Below, one piece after another: positions 53,664 through 63,423 of a stretch of DNA of 64,000 nt (positions within the stretch are counted from its first letter, which is position 1; each line of letters starts with the position of its first letter). The notes under the pieces were generated by a model that saw only the letters and a list, made by a program, of their open reading frames with translations, had not been told where the DNA came from and searched no databases. Position numbers and translations under genes: made by a program. Source of the stretch: Nitrososphaerota archaeon (GTDB lineage Archaea; Thermoproteota; Nitrososphaeria; Nitrososphaerales; Gagatemarchaeaceae); NCBI GenBank assembly GCA_016200045.1, contig JACQFN010000002.1, positions 226,473 through 290,472 on the forward strand, in the 5' to 3' direction.

Positions 53664-55624
53664 CTTCTCGGCTTCTCCTTCCTGCCGTAGACCAGCTCGT
53701 TGAGTGAAACCCCATTGACCTTGAAGACCTGCCAGCGGACCCCGGGGATGTCCCCCATCGCCCTCTTCATCGAGCCGCCGATTCCCTGGACAATCACTTC
53801 GTCGTGCTCGTCAACGAAGTTCAGGGAGCCGTCGCCGGGGAGGAACGCTGTGACCTGCTTTCCGTTCTTGACGATCTGCAAACGGACGCAGTTCCCGGTG
53901 AGAATCCCGTTTGCGAAGAAATTGTGGCTCGCATCGGAAATCGTGATGTCCTGTAGCCTCAGAGCTTCGGTCTTCACGACATCTACTACTTCATCCCAGA
54001 CCAGGCCGGCGGGGAGGTTCTTCGTAGCCTCGTCCTTCCATTCCGCAAAGCCTTCTCCTTTGGCGGTCGTGTTGAGCAGATCTGGATTCTGGACTCCATG
54101 CCACATCCATCGGTTCACGTTAGCAGTGTTTATCCAAACATACCCTTCCCTCCTGAGCGTCTCGGCGATTTCTCGATACGAAAGCCGACTGGCCCGAAGA
54201 ACTTGGGCCCTTGCATACGCCTTTACCGTCGCCTCCATTCTAGCGACCTTAAGGGACAAGAAGTGGAAAGCGTACCTGGCGAGGGCTTCCTTCCTGGGAG
54301 AATACGCATAGCCGATTCGGCCATACAGGGCCATTAGGCTCCGATGATTCGAGGCGATAGAGAGCCTGATCTTGAGCGAACGACTTCCGTCTTTGCGGAT
54401 AACCGAGGGTCTGATTCTGACGTTTGAGACTTGCACCCCGAATTCGTTCAGGATTTCCTGAATGTCGTTCACCAACTCGACGCCGCTGTCGACCAGGTCC
54501 TCCCTCTTGCTCACCTCGAAGGTCGGGGACCGGAAAGTCGGACCTCTGAATCCAGGTTTCTCAAGCTCGCTCCCGAAGTAGGCGGCGAGGAACTCTTTCT
54601 TTACCCAGTTGGGACCGTTCCGCACCCATTCAGGCAATCTGTACGGCACCGAGGCCCTTGCCCCTTCGGGGACTCCCAGAGCCCTGAGAAGCGTGAACAG
54701 AGCGATTGAAGTGACTGCGACGAGGTTGTAAGATCCTGAGATGATGCGGGCCCCGGCGGCGGTATTGACCACGCTGGTAGAGGACCCTTCATACATAGGA
54801 GAGGCATGGAAACCCAGGGCCTCTACATCCGCCGCAACGATCTTCAGGTCCTCAGGTGTGCCCGAGCCGACAATCTTCCCAGCGAATCCTGTCCCTGCCT
54901 TGCCATAGCTCATGTGACCGTCCCCGTATATGTGTCCAGCTAGCCTTACCAGAGAAGGAAGCGAAGTGGAATCATACCTGAGAGGCAAGAGTCCCTTTTC
55001 CTTCAGCGTCGAGACTATCCGCTCGCCGTTGGAGTTCTTCGGGACAGACGCGAATACCTGGGCTTCTTCGAGGAAGACCTCTTTCGAAGATTCTCGCTTG
55101 AGGGGGTCGGACGGAAGTACAGCTACCTTTGCCCCCGGCCTCAGTTCCCTCGCGTCGACAATCTTGCCGTCAGAGTAGACTGGATGGTCCCCGCTCATCT
55201 TCAGCCGCCGCCCCGATTGAGTGACGATTTCGTACGAGTCAGACTTCGCAGCTTCCATTCTGTCGAGTTCGAAGGCGTCTACTAGCTTCGTGGACCCGAC
55301 AGTAAAGTTGTTTGTGTCCAAGTAGGCAACAGAAGGCCACGAGTCGGCCGCAACAATCTCCCCCATGGTGACGTATGTACCGTCTGCGAGAATGACCCTT
55401 GTGTCTGGCGATACGCACTTCCGGATCGCCGAGTTCGGCTGCTTCGACTCGATCCCGACCTTCTCCAGTACGATCCCCCTGGCCTGGGGAGACCCCTCGA
55501 GCGGGTCCGACTTGTAGTCGAGCCCCAGCTTGGCCCTCTTGTACCACTTGTTCGACCAGCGGAGCTTCTGCCTCTTCATCGTAATCTGTCTGGCGGCGAA
55601 TTCTCCGCGAGGGGAGTGTGGCAT
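53660..55624 (-). CDS. rps12: Ribosomal protein S12 precursor with intein
   Basis: A 654-residue precursor. Residues 1-69 (up to KQPNSAIRK) and 579-654 (from [10 protein letters not shown]) together form a normal 145-residue archaeal S12, a decoding-centre protein. Between them lies a 509-residue intein. The insertion is between Lys69 and the extein Cys that follows the PNSA loop, one of the most conserved parts of S12. Since S12 is essential, correct splicing is needed for translation. It has its own TATA box 29 nt upstream of the ATG and leads rps7 in a two-gene unit. Confidence 0.95.
   Translation of the reverse strand: MPHSPRGEFAARQITMKRQKLRWSNKWYKRAKLGLDYKSDPLEGSPQARGIVLEKVGIESKQPNSAIRKCVSPDTRVILADGTYVTMGEIVAADSWPSVAYLDTNNFTVGSTKLVDAFELDRMEAAKSDSYEIVTQSGRRLKMSGDHPVYSDGKIVDARELRPGAKVAVLPSDPLKRESSKEVFLEEAQVFASVPKNSNGERIVSTLKEKGLLPLRYDSTSLPSLVRLAGHIYGDGHMSYGKAGTGFAGKIVGSGTPEDLKIVAADVEALGFHASPMYEGSSTSVVNTAAGARIISGSYNLVAVTSIALFTLLRALGVPEGARASVPYRLPEWVRNGPNWVKKEFLAAYFGSELEKPGFRGPTFRSPTFEVSKREDLVDSGVELVNDIQEILNEFGVQVSNVRIRPSVIRKDGSRSLKIRLSIASNHRSLMALYGRIGYAYSPRKEALARYAFHFLSLKVARMEATVKAYARAQVLRASRLSYREIAETLRREGYVWINTANVNRWMWHGVQNPDLLNTTAKGEGFAEWKDEATKNLPAGLVWDEVVDVVKTEALRLQDITISDASHNFFANGILTGNCVRLQIVKNGKQVTAFLPGDGSLNFVDEHDEVIVQGIGGSMKRAMGDIPGVRWQVFKVNGVSLNELVYGRKEKPRR
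53891..55417 (-). mobile_element. Intein with LAGLIDADG endonuclease in S12
   Basis: Self-splicing protein element, precursor residues 70-578. Block A begins with Cys70 ([10 protein letters not shown]), block B has GDHPVY at 145-150, block F/G is [13 protein letters not shown] followed by extein Cys. The penultimate residue is Gly instead of the usual His, a known but minority variant. A LAGLIDADG motif is at 228-236 (LAGHIYGDG) and a second, altered copy at 346-354 (FLAAYFGSE), where Glu may act as the acidic residue. A helix-turn-helix-like segment is at about 480-510 ([14 protein letters not shown]). The endonuclease therefore looks complete and may still be mobile. Confidence 0.93.
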
Positions 55625-55649
55625 TCTTGGAAATCACCCTTTCCAGAGT

Positions 55650-55657
55650 CTATAAAA
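55650..55657 (-). promoter_or_regulatory. TATA box of rps12-rps7
   Basis: TTTTATAG-type box on the coding strand (plus-strand CTATAAAA) is centred 29-30 nt upstream of the rps12 ATG. It lies in the 36-bp gap after nusA and lets the intein-bearing S12 gene be expressed apart from the polymerase genes. Confidence 0.6.
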
Positions 55658-55660
55658 CCG

Positions 55661-56101
55661 TTACAGCTCGCTTGTTATCTGGACGCTGGTTATGTCGAAG
55701 TAGCGTTTGAGAAGCATCCGCAGCTTCTCGGCGTGCCTCCCCCCGACGCCGAGGACAGCCCCCTTCTTCCGGGGGTCCACGATGACGACCACCGATTTTG
55801 TTCCGTCGAGCCTGTCGGAGACCCTGACCTCTTGGACGTGCTTCCCGAGTGCGTTCCTTACGAGCCCCTCGACGTCTCCCGCCTCCTCCACGACCTCGAC
55901 CGGCCTCCTCACCGCCCTCTCGATCTTCTTGACGGACATCCCCTCCTTCCCGATCGCCAGGCCCATCTGCCCTTTTTGCACGATGAATATGAAGCGGTTC
56001 AGCTTCTCGTCGACGACGCAGTCTTTCGCCGTCGCCCCGGTCATTCCCTGGAACATCGACATCAGGGAGAGTTGCTCCGAAGTGAGTTTGATCTCAGCCA
56101 A
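55661..56101 (-). CDS. nusA: NusA-like KH-domain protein
   Basis: The short archaeal NusA, 146 residues, made of two KH domains without the S1 domain of bacterial NusA. GLAIGKEG and LGVGGRHAEK are the two KH GxxG loops. It binds RNA and is thought to act in transcription termination or antitermination. Canonical place between L30e and S12. Confidence 0.93.
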   Translation of the reverse strand: MAEIKLTSEQLSLMSMFQGMTGATAKDCVVDEKLNRFIFIVQKGQMGLAIGKEGMSVKKIERAVRRPVEVVEEAGDVEGLVRNALGKHVQEVRVSDRLDGTKSVVVIVDPRKKGAVLGVGGRHAEKLRMLLKRYFDITSVQITSEL

Positions 56102-56108
56102 CTTCCGC

Positions 56109-56417
56109 TCACCGCTGCAGCTGCTTCACGTCCGCCTCGGTGACGGACTTCAACGCCAAGGTCGAGACCTTGTACGGCCTCCCGACGAGCCGGGCGAGCT
56201 CCGCCGATGTCATCTGGAGTTCGACCACCGAGACGTTGTTCTTCTCGGCCTCCGCCCTGAGCCTCGCGTCGATAGCCTTCGGGACCGAGCGGGTCAGCAG
56301 GAGCGCCTTGCTCCCTTTCATCGCGGCCAGACTCTCCTTAGCCCCAAGGGCTGACTTTCCACCCCTCATCCCCTCCTTGAGGATCTTTGACAGCGCCGTA
56401 GAGTCGACCAAGTTCAC
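56109..56417 (-). CDS. rpl30e: Ribosomal protein L30e
   Basis: A 102-residue L7Ae/L30e-fold RNA-binding protein: KEGMRGGKSALGAKESLAAM near the N-terminus, then LLLTRSVPKAID and the LARLVGRPY motif. Canonical place after rpoA, from which it is separated by one base. Confidence 0.9.
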   Translation of the reverse strand: MNLVDSTALSKILKEGMRGGKSALGAKESLAAMKGSKALLLTRSVPKAIDARLRAEAEKNNVSVVELQMTSAELARLVGRPYKVSTLALKSVTEADVKQLQR

Positions 56418-56418
56418 A

Positions 56419-59400
56419 TCAGCTCATGTACAGGTCGATCATCCCGGTCCCGACCGGTATCGGGAGCCCGACGATGACGTTCTCTGTGACTCCTTTGAGG
56501 TCCTCAGTCTCCCCCTTTACCGCCGCTTCGGCGAGGGTGGGGACGGTGATCTCGAACGCGGCGCGCGCGAGGACGCTGCTCTTCGAGCCTGCGATCCCGT
56601 GCCTTCCTATCTGCTGGATGTACCCCTTCGACGTCATCAGGTCAGACACCAAGAAGATGTGCCTGATGTCGACTTCGAGCCCCTGCTCGTCGAGGGTGCT
56701 CATGACCTCCCTTACCAGGGTCGCGCGGGCTGCCTCGATCCCGAGGACCTGCGCCACTTCATGGACGTTATTGGTGTACACCCGCGTCGGGTCGACCCCC
56801 TGAACCGCGATGACCTTCCCGAAGTTCGAGCCCGCAGTCTGGATGAACCACTCGTCCCCTTCCTTCACCACTGTGACCCGCGTTATCCCCGGTATCCCCT
56901 TCAGCTTCATGTTCAGTATCTTGTTCCTCATCGTGAACAGGGTGGAGAGGTCGGCGTTCTCCATGTTGACGTGGATGACCTTCCCGCTCTTGTCCCTCTG
57001 CACGTTCCGCTTCCCGGTCTCCACCACCTTTGCGATTTCGTCCGCGTTCGTGTCCCTGTCGGACGTCATGTCAGGGCTGAGGTGCAGCTTGATCCCCTCC
57101 GTGGGGTCGACCTCGCTGTAGCTAACCACGTTCCCGACCTTCGTGAAGAGTATTTCCTTCGCGACTTTCACCGCCTTCTCGTTCGAAGAGGCGTACTCCT
57201 TGGTCAGGTAGATGTCCATCGAGGGGGTCGCCGGAATCTTCCTGGCGTCTACCAGTTCCATCAGCCTCGGGAGCCCGAGCGTGACGTCCCTCTCTCTCAC
57301 CCCTGCGAAGTGGAACGTCCGGAGGGTCATCTGAGTGCCAGGCTCACCTATCGACTGAGCCGCGACTATCCCCGACGCCTCCCCGGGCTCTACCCTCGAG
57401 TAGTCGAGCGCGTCGTAGACCGCCTGCAGCGAGTCCTTGGCCCCCTCCTCGGTAAGGTGGGAACCGGAAAGCTTCTCACGGAGCTCTCTCGCGAGCCGCT
57501 CGTTGAGCAGGGGCTGGTACTTCTTGAGGAGCGACTCCACGGTCTCGGCATCGAGCCTCACCTTCGACTTGTTCAGGGTCTCCTCGGTCTCCAGGAGCCT
57601 GTCGAGGTTGATCGGCCTTCCGTGGTCGCTCTTGGCAGGGTCGACCCCGTCCTCGCCGTAGAGGAACTGGATGATGTGCCCGTGAGGGTCCCTGACCGTC
57701 AGGTCATACTCTACCTTCAGGTGCTCCAGGGCGTTGACGAGCCTCCTCTGCATGTAGCCGCTCTGCTGCGTCCTCACGGCGGTGTCGACGAGCCCTTCCC
57801 TTCCGCCCATGGCGTGGAAGAAGAACTCTGTCGGGGAGAGCCCGTCGCGGTAGTTGCTCCTTACGAACCCCTTTGCCTCTGGGGACGGGTCGTTCCACGG
57901 GAAGTGGCTCAGCGCCCTTCCCTTCATGCCCTTCTGGATCCTCTTTCCCCTGACGGACTGCTGGCCCAGCGCCGCGGTCATCTGGCCTACGTTGAGGCTC
58001 GACCCTCTTGCCCCGGTCCTGGCCATGATCATCCCCGAGTTCTCCGCGGGGAAGGAGCGGTCTGCGATCCTGCCGGCCTTGTCCCTCGCGCGGGCGAGCT
58101 CGTTGACGATGTAAGCTTCAAGGGAATCCTCGGGCGAGAGGCCCCTCGTCAGCTGCAGGGTCCCTGCCTTGTACTTCTTGATCAGCTCGAAGACGCTGTT
58201 GTAGGCCTCGTCCAGGGCGTCCTCGATCCCCTTCTTCGCCTCTGCCGACAGCTCCAGCTCGTTGAAGCCGTACGTGAAGCCCCTCCTGGTCAGGAAGGTC
58301 TTCAGCACGCTCAGGACGGAGTTGAGGAACTTCCGCGCCTCCTCGTTGCCGTAGTCCTTCGCGATGCGGTGCAGGAGGCTGTCCGGCTCCTCCGCCCCGA
58401 TGACCGCCTTGTCTACCACCCCGGAGATCAGCTCCCCGTCCTTGATCACCACGTCGTTGGAGACCCCGGACCTCGACGACTTCGCCCACTTCGAGGTGAG
58501 GACGTAGTTCATCCCCTTCGGGAGAAATAGAGTGAATAGTTGCTTGCCGGTGTACATTGGATGGGCCCCCTTGGTGTGCGGCTCCGGGAGGTCGCCGTCG
58601 AAATTCCCGACAAGGGCGAGGTTGGAGAACTCGCCTGGGGTGAGGAGGGTCTCGTCCCTGGTCAGCATGAAAGCCCCGGTGATGAAGTCCCGGATGCCGC
58701 CTATGATGGGGCCGCCATAGCGCGGGGTGATGATTTGGTCCTGTACCTTCATCAGCATCAGGGCCTCGGAGCGGGACTCCTCGCTCTGGGGGACATGGAG
58801 GTTCATCTCGTCTCCGTCGAAGTCGGCGTTGTAAGGAGGGCAGACGGATGGATGGAGCCTGAAGGTCCTGTAGGGGAGGACGCGGACGAAGTGGGCCATC
58901 ACCGACATCCTGTGAAGTGACGGCTGCCTGTTGAACAGGACGACGTCGCCGTCGGTGAGGTGCCTTTCCACTATGTATCCGTTGGCGAGCGAGTCGGCCA
59001 GGGCCTTTCTGTCGCTCGCGAAGTCAAGCCTGATCTTGACCCCGTCCGGCCTGATGACGTAGTTCGCACCTGGGTGCTCGAACGGGCCCTGGTTCACCAG
59101 GGTCTTCAGGTTCTCCAGGTTCCAAGGCGAGACCTTCTCCGGTATCGTGAGCTTCTTGGCCACTTCGAACGGGACCCCTACCTCCCCGATGTCCAGGTTG
59201 GGGTCGGGGCTGATCACTGTCCTGCTCGAAAAGTCGACCCGCTTACCCGACAGCGACCCTCTGAACCTCCCCTCCTTCCCCTTGAGCCTCTGGCTGAGGG
59301 TCTTCAGGGGCCTCCCCGAACGATGGTGGGCCTGCGGAATTCCCGAGACCTCGTTGTCGAAATATGTGGTAACGTGATAGTGGAGCAGGTCGACGAGGTC

Positions 59401-60204
59401 CTGGACGATCAGGTGCGGGGTCCCAGACTCCTTGCTCTCCTTCACGCGCTGGTTGACCCTGAGTATGTCGACCACCTTGTGGGTCAGGTCGTCCTCGGAG
59501 CGGATCCCCGACTCGAGGGTTATGGAGGGCCTGACCGTCAGTGGGGGGACAGGTAGGACCTGCAGGATGAACCACTCCGGACGTGCGGCTGCGTGGTTGA
59601 ACCCGAGAAGCGCCAGGTCTTCGTTGTTGACTCTCTCGAGCCTCTCCCTGATGGCGACGGGTAGGAGCCTGGTCGCCCCGCCTTCTTCAGTGATCTCGTG
59701 GAAAATGGTCGGCTTCGTAAACTCGATCTGGTACTGCTGCTTCCCGCAGTGCGGGCAGAGCTTGACCTTCTTCGCCTTTGTGTAGATCTCCTTGGCGGTG
59801 GTCTCGACGATGGTCGGGGTAAAGTCCGTCTTTCCTGTGAGCTTGGTCCTGTACGCATCCAGCTCCTGCTGCGTGAGGAGTATCCTCCCGCAGGTCCTGC
59901 AGGTGCTCTGGATCAGCTTGTTGATCTCGTCGACGAAGGCGATGTGGAGGACCGGTTCTGCCAGCTCTATGTGTCCGAAGTGCCCCGGGCATCTCCCGGC
60001 TGTGCTGCCGCAGGTCCCGCACTTTTGTCCGGGCTCCAGTGTCCCCAGCCTGCTGTCCATCAGACCCCCCTGGACGGGCATCCCGTCCTCGTCGTAGGTC
60101 TCAGGCTGGGTTATCTCTGCCACGGAATATCTGCGCACTTCGCTCGGGGAGAAGACCGCAAAGTCGATCCCGCGGATCGTCTTGAGAGCCTGTTCCATCG
60201 ACAC
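56419..60204 (-). CDS. rpoA: RNA polymerase subunit A, fused A' and A''
   Basis: The largest polymerase subunit as one 1261-residue chain; in most archaea it is split into rpoA1 and rpoA2. Visible are the N-terminal zinc-binding clamp (CGTCG and CPGHFGH), the catalytic NADFDGDEM with three metal-binding Asp (about 450-460), the bridge helix/trigger loop region (GEPGTQMTLRTFHFAGV) and the C-terminal jaw and clamp of A''. The unsplit form is a feature of Thaumarchaeota and a few other lineages. Four bases separate it from rpoB. Confidence 0.97.
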   Translation of the reverse strand: MSMEQALKTIRGIDFAVFSPSEVRRYSVAEITQPETYDEDGMPVQGGLMDSRLGTLEPGQKCGTCGSTAGRCPGHFGHIELAEPVLHIAFVDEINKLIQSTCRTCGRILLTQQELDAYRTKLTGKTDFTPTIVETTAKEIYTKAKKVKLCPHCGKQQYQIEFTKPTIFHEITEEGGATRLLPVAIRERLERVNNEDLALLGFNHAAARPEWFILQVLPVPPLTVRPSITLESGIRSEDDLTHKVVDILRVNQRVKESKESGTPHLIVQDLVDLLHYHVTTYFDNEVSGIPQAHHRSGRPLKTLSQRLKGKEGRFRGSLSGKRVDFSSRTVISPDPNLDIGEVGVPFEVAKKLTIPEKVSPWNLENLKTLVNQGPFEHPGANYVIRPDGVKIRLDFASDRKALADSLANGYIVERHLTDGDVVLFNRQPSLHRMSVMAHFVRVLPYRTFRLHPSVCPPYNADFDGDEMNLHVPQSEESRSEALMLMKVQDQIITPRYGGPIIGGIRDFITGAFMLTRDETLLTPGEFSNLALVGNFDGDLPEPHTKGAHPMYTGKQLFTLFLPKGMNYVLTSKWAKSSRSGVSNDVVIKDGELISGVVDKAVIGAEEPDSLLHRIAKDYGNEEARKFLNSVLSVLKTFLTRRGFTYGFNELELSAEAKKGIEDALDEAYNSVFELIKKYKAGTLQLTRGLSPEDSLEAYIVNELARARDKAGRIADRSFPAENSGMIMARTGARGSSLNVGQMTAALGQQSVRGKRIQKGMKGRALSHFPWNDPSPEAKGFVRSNYRDGLSPTEFFFHAMGGREGLVDTAVRTQQSGYMQRRLVNALEHLKVEYDLTVRDPHGHIIQFLYGEDGVDPAKSDHGRPINLDRLLETEETLNKSKVRLDAETVESLLKKYQPLLNERLARELREKLSGSHLTEEGAKDSLQAVYDALDYSRVEPGEASGIVAAQSIGEPGTQMTLRTFHFAGVRERDVTLGLPRLMELVDARKIPATPSMDIYLTKEYASSNEKAVKVAKEILFTKVGNVVSYSEVDPTEGIKLHLSPDMTSDRDTNADEIAKVVETGKRNVQRDKSGKVIHVNMENADLSTLFTMRNKILNMKLKGIPGITRVTVVKEGDEWFIQTAGSNFGKVIAVQGVDPTRVYTNNVHEVAQVLGIEAARATLVREVMSTLDEQGLEVDIRHIFLVSDLMTSKGYIQQIGRHGIAGSKSSVLARAAFEITVPTLAEAAVKGETEDLKGVTENVIVGLPIPVGTGMIDLYMS

Positions 60205-60208
60205 TCTT

Positions 60209-63199
60209 CTACACCTTGTCCTTCAACTTGAGCCTCGGCGCTATGTTCAGACTCATCATCTCCTGAAGCAGGAGCTTGAACGCGTATGCGACGACCACCG
60301 TGGAAATCTTTGCCTGGTCTCCGTCGACCTTGCACGTGTACCTGCGTTGCTTGGCGTCGTAGTAGGCGATGAGCCCGCACTTCTCGCAAACATAGATCTC
60401 GGTCTTGTCCGCCTCGTCCAGGAGCCTGTCCTTCAGCACCATCGAAGCCCCGTACGCGATGAGGCAATCCCTCTCCATTTCCCCGAACCTGAGCCCTCCG
60501 CCCCTCGCTCTTCCTTCCGTGGGCTGCTTCGTCAGCATCTGTACCTGCCCTCTCGCCCTCGCGTGTATCTTGTCGGCGACCATGTGGTGGAGCTTCTGGT
60601 AGTACACGACCCCCACGAAGACGTCGGTCGCGAACTTCTTCCCGGTCTTCCCGTCGTACATGACCTCCCTCCCCGTCGCCTCGAACCCCTTCGACTTCAG
60701 GACCTTCTCCAGCTCCTCCGTGCTCTCCCCTGCGAACGCCGAGCCGTCGACCGGGGTCCCCCTAAGCGCGCCGGCCTTCCCTGCGATCGACTCGATGAAC
60801 TGCCCTACCGTCATCCTCGACGGGAAGGCGTGCGGGTTGATTATCACGTCCGGGACTATTCCTTCCGCAGTGTAGGGCATGTCCTCTTGGGGGACCACCA
60901 GGCCGATGACCCCCTTCTGGCCGTGCCTTGACGCGAACTTGTCACCGATCTCGGGGACCCTCATGTCCCTGACCCTGACCTTGAACATCTTGCCCCCCTC
61001 CACGTTTTCCGTCATGAAGATGGAGTCGACAACCCCCGATTCAGACGGCCTGACCGCCACTGAGGTGTCCCTCCTATAGGGCCCCTTGATCTCGAACTCC
61101 TTGTACTCCTCCATGAACCTAGGCGGGCTGGTCTTGCCGATGACAACGTCCCCGCCCGTTACCTGCGACTCGTCGGAGACGACCCCGTCCCCTTCGAGGA
61201 GCCTGTAGAACTTCTCTCCCCTGTACCCGCGTATGTTGGATTCGGCGGCCGGGACTTCGAAGCTATCCCTCATCCCGCCCAGATACTGCTTTGATTCCCC
61301 CTCGTACAGCCTGTAGAAGAACGACCGCGCGAGGCCTCTCTCGACGCTCGACTTGTTCATTATGATGGCGTCCTCGATGTTGTACCCTTCGAACGAGAGC
61401 ACTGCGACGACGCAGTTCTGCCCGAGCGGCCTCTCGTCAATCTTGAGCAGGTCGAGGGTCCTGGTCCGGACCACGGGCGCCTGCGGGCTCACGAGGAGGT
61501 GCTGCCTGACGTGCGGCGAAATTGGGTACGTGGGGGACGAGAACCCTAGGCTCTGCTTTGCCATGGCGGACTCGTACGTGTTCCTCGGGGACTGGTTGTG
61601 CTCCGGGTACGGGATGATCGAGGCGGCAATCCCGAACATCGAGGCTGCGAAAAGCTCCATGTGGGTGTTCTTGGTGGAGACGTCCTCGTTGTCCATCGCG
61701 ACCAGTAGGTTCTCCTCCTCGTTGGCGTCGATCAGCTCCATGACACCCTGCTCGACGAGGTCCCTCCAGGACACCTGCCCATTTTTCACCTTCTCGATGA
61801 GGTCCGGGGTGAGCGTCGAGCGGCCTCCCTCGATCACTATGAGCGGCCTCAGGACCCTTCCTGAGCTGAGGCTGATGTACAGCCTCGGGTATGCCTTGTC
61901 GTTGACTGGGGAGACGTAGAGCACGCTCGCGCTCGGGTTGATCTGCCCCTCGCGCCTCAGTTTTCTGAAGGCCTTCGCGAGCCGCTCTCCGTCGTCCACG
62001 TAACCGATGAACCTGCCGTCCATGAATATCCTGCAACCGTCGATCTGTGTCTTGTCCTCAACGTCCCTGATCTGCTTCGCGCCGAGCTCCCAGAGCTTCT
62101 CCTCCACTTCGGTGGACGGGACGCTGACCGAGATGATTGCGGAGAGGGCGAGGTTCTTGACGAGGCCGCAGTTCACCCCTTCAGGGGTCTCGGAGGGGCA
62201 GATCCTCCCGAAGTGGGTCGCGTGGAGGTCCCTTGCCTCGAAGTTGGGCTGGCTCCTGCTCAGCGGGGACTGGACCCGCCTGAGGTGGCTGAGTGTGCTG
62301 AGGTAGTTCGTCCTGTCGAGGAGCTGAGTGACCCCGACCTTCCCGCGCCCCCAATTCCCTGTGGCTATGGCGTTGTTGAGCTTGTCCGTGATGATCCCCG
62401 TCCTGATTGCGGCCCCGACGACGTTTCCGCCCCGCTTCTGCCCGGTCCTCTCGAGCTGGTACTTCATGTCCCGGACCAGGTTCCTGAAAGCAGTCCTGTA
62501 GAGGTCGGCGAGCATCTGGCCTGCGAATTTTATCACCTTGTTGCCGTAGTGGTCCTTGTCGTCGGACTCGATCCACCCGAGCCTGAGCTCGAGGAGCTTG
62601 CACACCGCCTCCCCCATGAACATGGCCTTGTCGTACCTCTTGTCGTCGGTCTTCCCGAGATGGGGGAGGAGGCCCCAGTCGAGCATCGACTGCGCCCGCT
62701 TCACCCTGAACTCTTCGAGCATGCCGTGGGCGACCCGGTTCCCTATGTACACGAGGGAGTCCTTGTCGGTCGGCGCCTCGCTCGCCTTGTCAAACGATAC
62801 CTCCAGCAGGTCCTGGATCTCCGCCTTCGGGGACACTGCGTCCGCTATGTCCTTGTCCGACTTTATGCCGAGGGCTCGCATGACGATGACGAAAGGAAGG
62901 TCGACGGGGCAGCTCGGGACCTTCACGTTGATCGCTCCGTCCTGCTTCAGGGTCAGCTCCATCTTCGACCTGTAGCCCACGACTGAGGAGTATACCCTCG
63001 ACTTGTAGGTGGTCGACCCGGAGAGCTTCTCCGCGTCCACGAGGATCTTGTTCGGGGACAGGTCTTCCAGCCCGACTATCACCCTCTCGGCCCCGTTGAT
63101 TATGAAATATCCGCCCGGGTCGTTGGGGTCTTCACCCGAGTCGATGAGCTCCTCGCGCGAGCGGTTCGAGAGCTGCCAGAGCTCAGACTTCACCATCAC
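60209..63199 (-). CDS. rpoB: RNA polymerase subunit B, main part
   Basis: Residues from VMVKSELWQLSN to the C-terminal zinc ribbon, 996 codons, covering the lobe, fork, hybrid-binding (GQKGV, NPHAFPSRMT) and anchor regions. Unsplit RpoB in Thaumarchaeota is about 1115 residues. The true N-terminus is in another frame just upstream, and about 47 codons between the two parts are missing (see the next entry). The frame upstream of 63199 reads GDLPV, which matches the family, so the sequence continues to homology until about base 63213. The zinc ribbon is CEKCG...CKVDGD, with the fourth Cys position Asp. Confidence 0.95.
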   Translation of the reverse strand: MMVKSELWQLSNRSREELIDSGEDPNDPGGYFIINGAERVIVGLEDLSPNKILVDAEKLSGSTTYKSRVYSSVVGYRSKMELTLKQDGAINVKVPSCPVDLPFVIVMRALGIKSDKDIADAVSPKAEIQDLLEVSFDKASEAPTDKDSLVYIGNRVAHGMLEEFRVKRAQSMLDWGLLPHLGKTDDKRYDKAMFMGEAVCKLLELRLGWIESDDKDHYGNKVIKFAGQMLADLYRTAFRNLVRDMKYQLERTGQKRGGNVVGAAIRTGIITDKLNNAIATGNWGRGKVGVTQLLDRTNYLSTLSHLRRVQSPLSRSQPNFEARDLHATHFGRICPSETPEGVNCGLVKNLALSAIISVSVPSTEVEEKLWELGAKQIRDVEDKTQIDGCRIFMDGRFIGYVDDGERLAKAFRKLRREGQINPSASVLYVSPVNDKAYPRLYISLSSGRVLRPLIVIEGGRSTLTPDLIEKVKNGQVSWRDLVEQGVMELIDANEEENLLVAMDNEDVSTKNTHMELFAASMFGIAASIIPYPEHNQSPRNTYESAMAKQSLGFSSPTYPISPHVRQHLLVSPQAPVVRTRTLDLLKIDERPLGQNCVVAVLSFEGYNIEDAIIMNKSSVERGLARSFFYRLYEGESKQYLGGMRDSFEVPAAESNIRGYRGEKFYRLLEGDGVVSDESQVTGGDVVIGKTSPPRFMEEYKEFEIKGPYRRDTSVAVRPSESGVVDSIFMTENVEGGKMFKVRVRDMRVPEIGDKFASRHGQKGVIGLVVPQEDMPYTAEGIVPDVIINPHAFPSRMTVGQFIESIAGKAGALRGTPVDGSAFAGESTEELEKVLKSKGFEATGREVMYDGKTGKKFATDVFVGVVYYQKLHHMVADKIHARARGQVQMLTKQPTEGRARGGGLRFGEMERDCLIAYGASMVLKDRLLDEADKTEIYVCEKCGLIAYYDAKQRRYTCKVDGDQAKISTVVVAYAFKLLLQEMMSLNIAPRLKLKDKV

Positions 63200-63422
63200 C
63201 GGTAGGTCCCCTTGGGGAGCCCAGGGTTACGCGGCCGAACTTGATCTTGTACGGGGTGCTCACAGTTTCGACCTCGACCTCTCCGATCTCGTCGACGATA
63301 TTCTGAAGCCCTCTGGAGGCGAAGTCGTTGTAGCTGTTCAGGTGCTGCCGTGCGACCCCTTCTCGTTCTAGGAGGTCCCTGAGGATGACCCAGACGTTGG
63401 ACTGCTGCGCCTGCTTGTTCAT
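63183..63422 (-). pseudogene. rpoB: RNA polymerase subunit B, N-terminal fragment
   Basis: A 79-codon frame with the natural RpoB start: EREGVARQHLNSYNDFASRGLQ and YKIKFGRVTLGSPR. The family then continues with about 47 residues (an LDGS...PAEARLRN...SAP segment) before GDLPVMVKS. Here that part is absent and the frame changes at about 63211-63217. As RpoB is essential and single-copy, an assembly or consensus deletion is more likely than a real lesion. ATG 63422 follows the rpoH stop by one base. Confidence 0.9.
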
Positions 63423-63423
63423 T

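Noticed and set aside
56140-58530. Plus-strand open frame of 796 codons opposite nusA/L30e/rpoA
   Set aside because: Composition is typical of antisense to GC-rich coding sequence (Val/Leu/Arg/Asp-rich), and the minus strand carries conserved RpoA and L30e.
60209-63422. Natural split of rpoB as in methanogens
   Set aside because: The methanogen-type split lies in the middle of the protein between complete domains. Here conserved residues are missing at the N-terminal junction and the frame changes.
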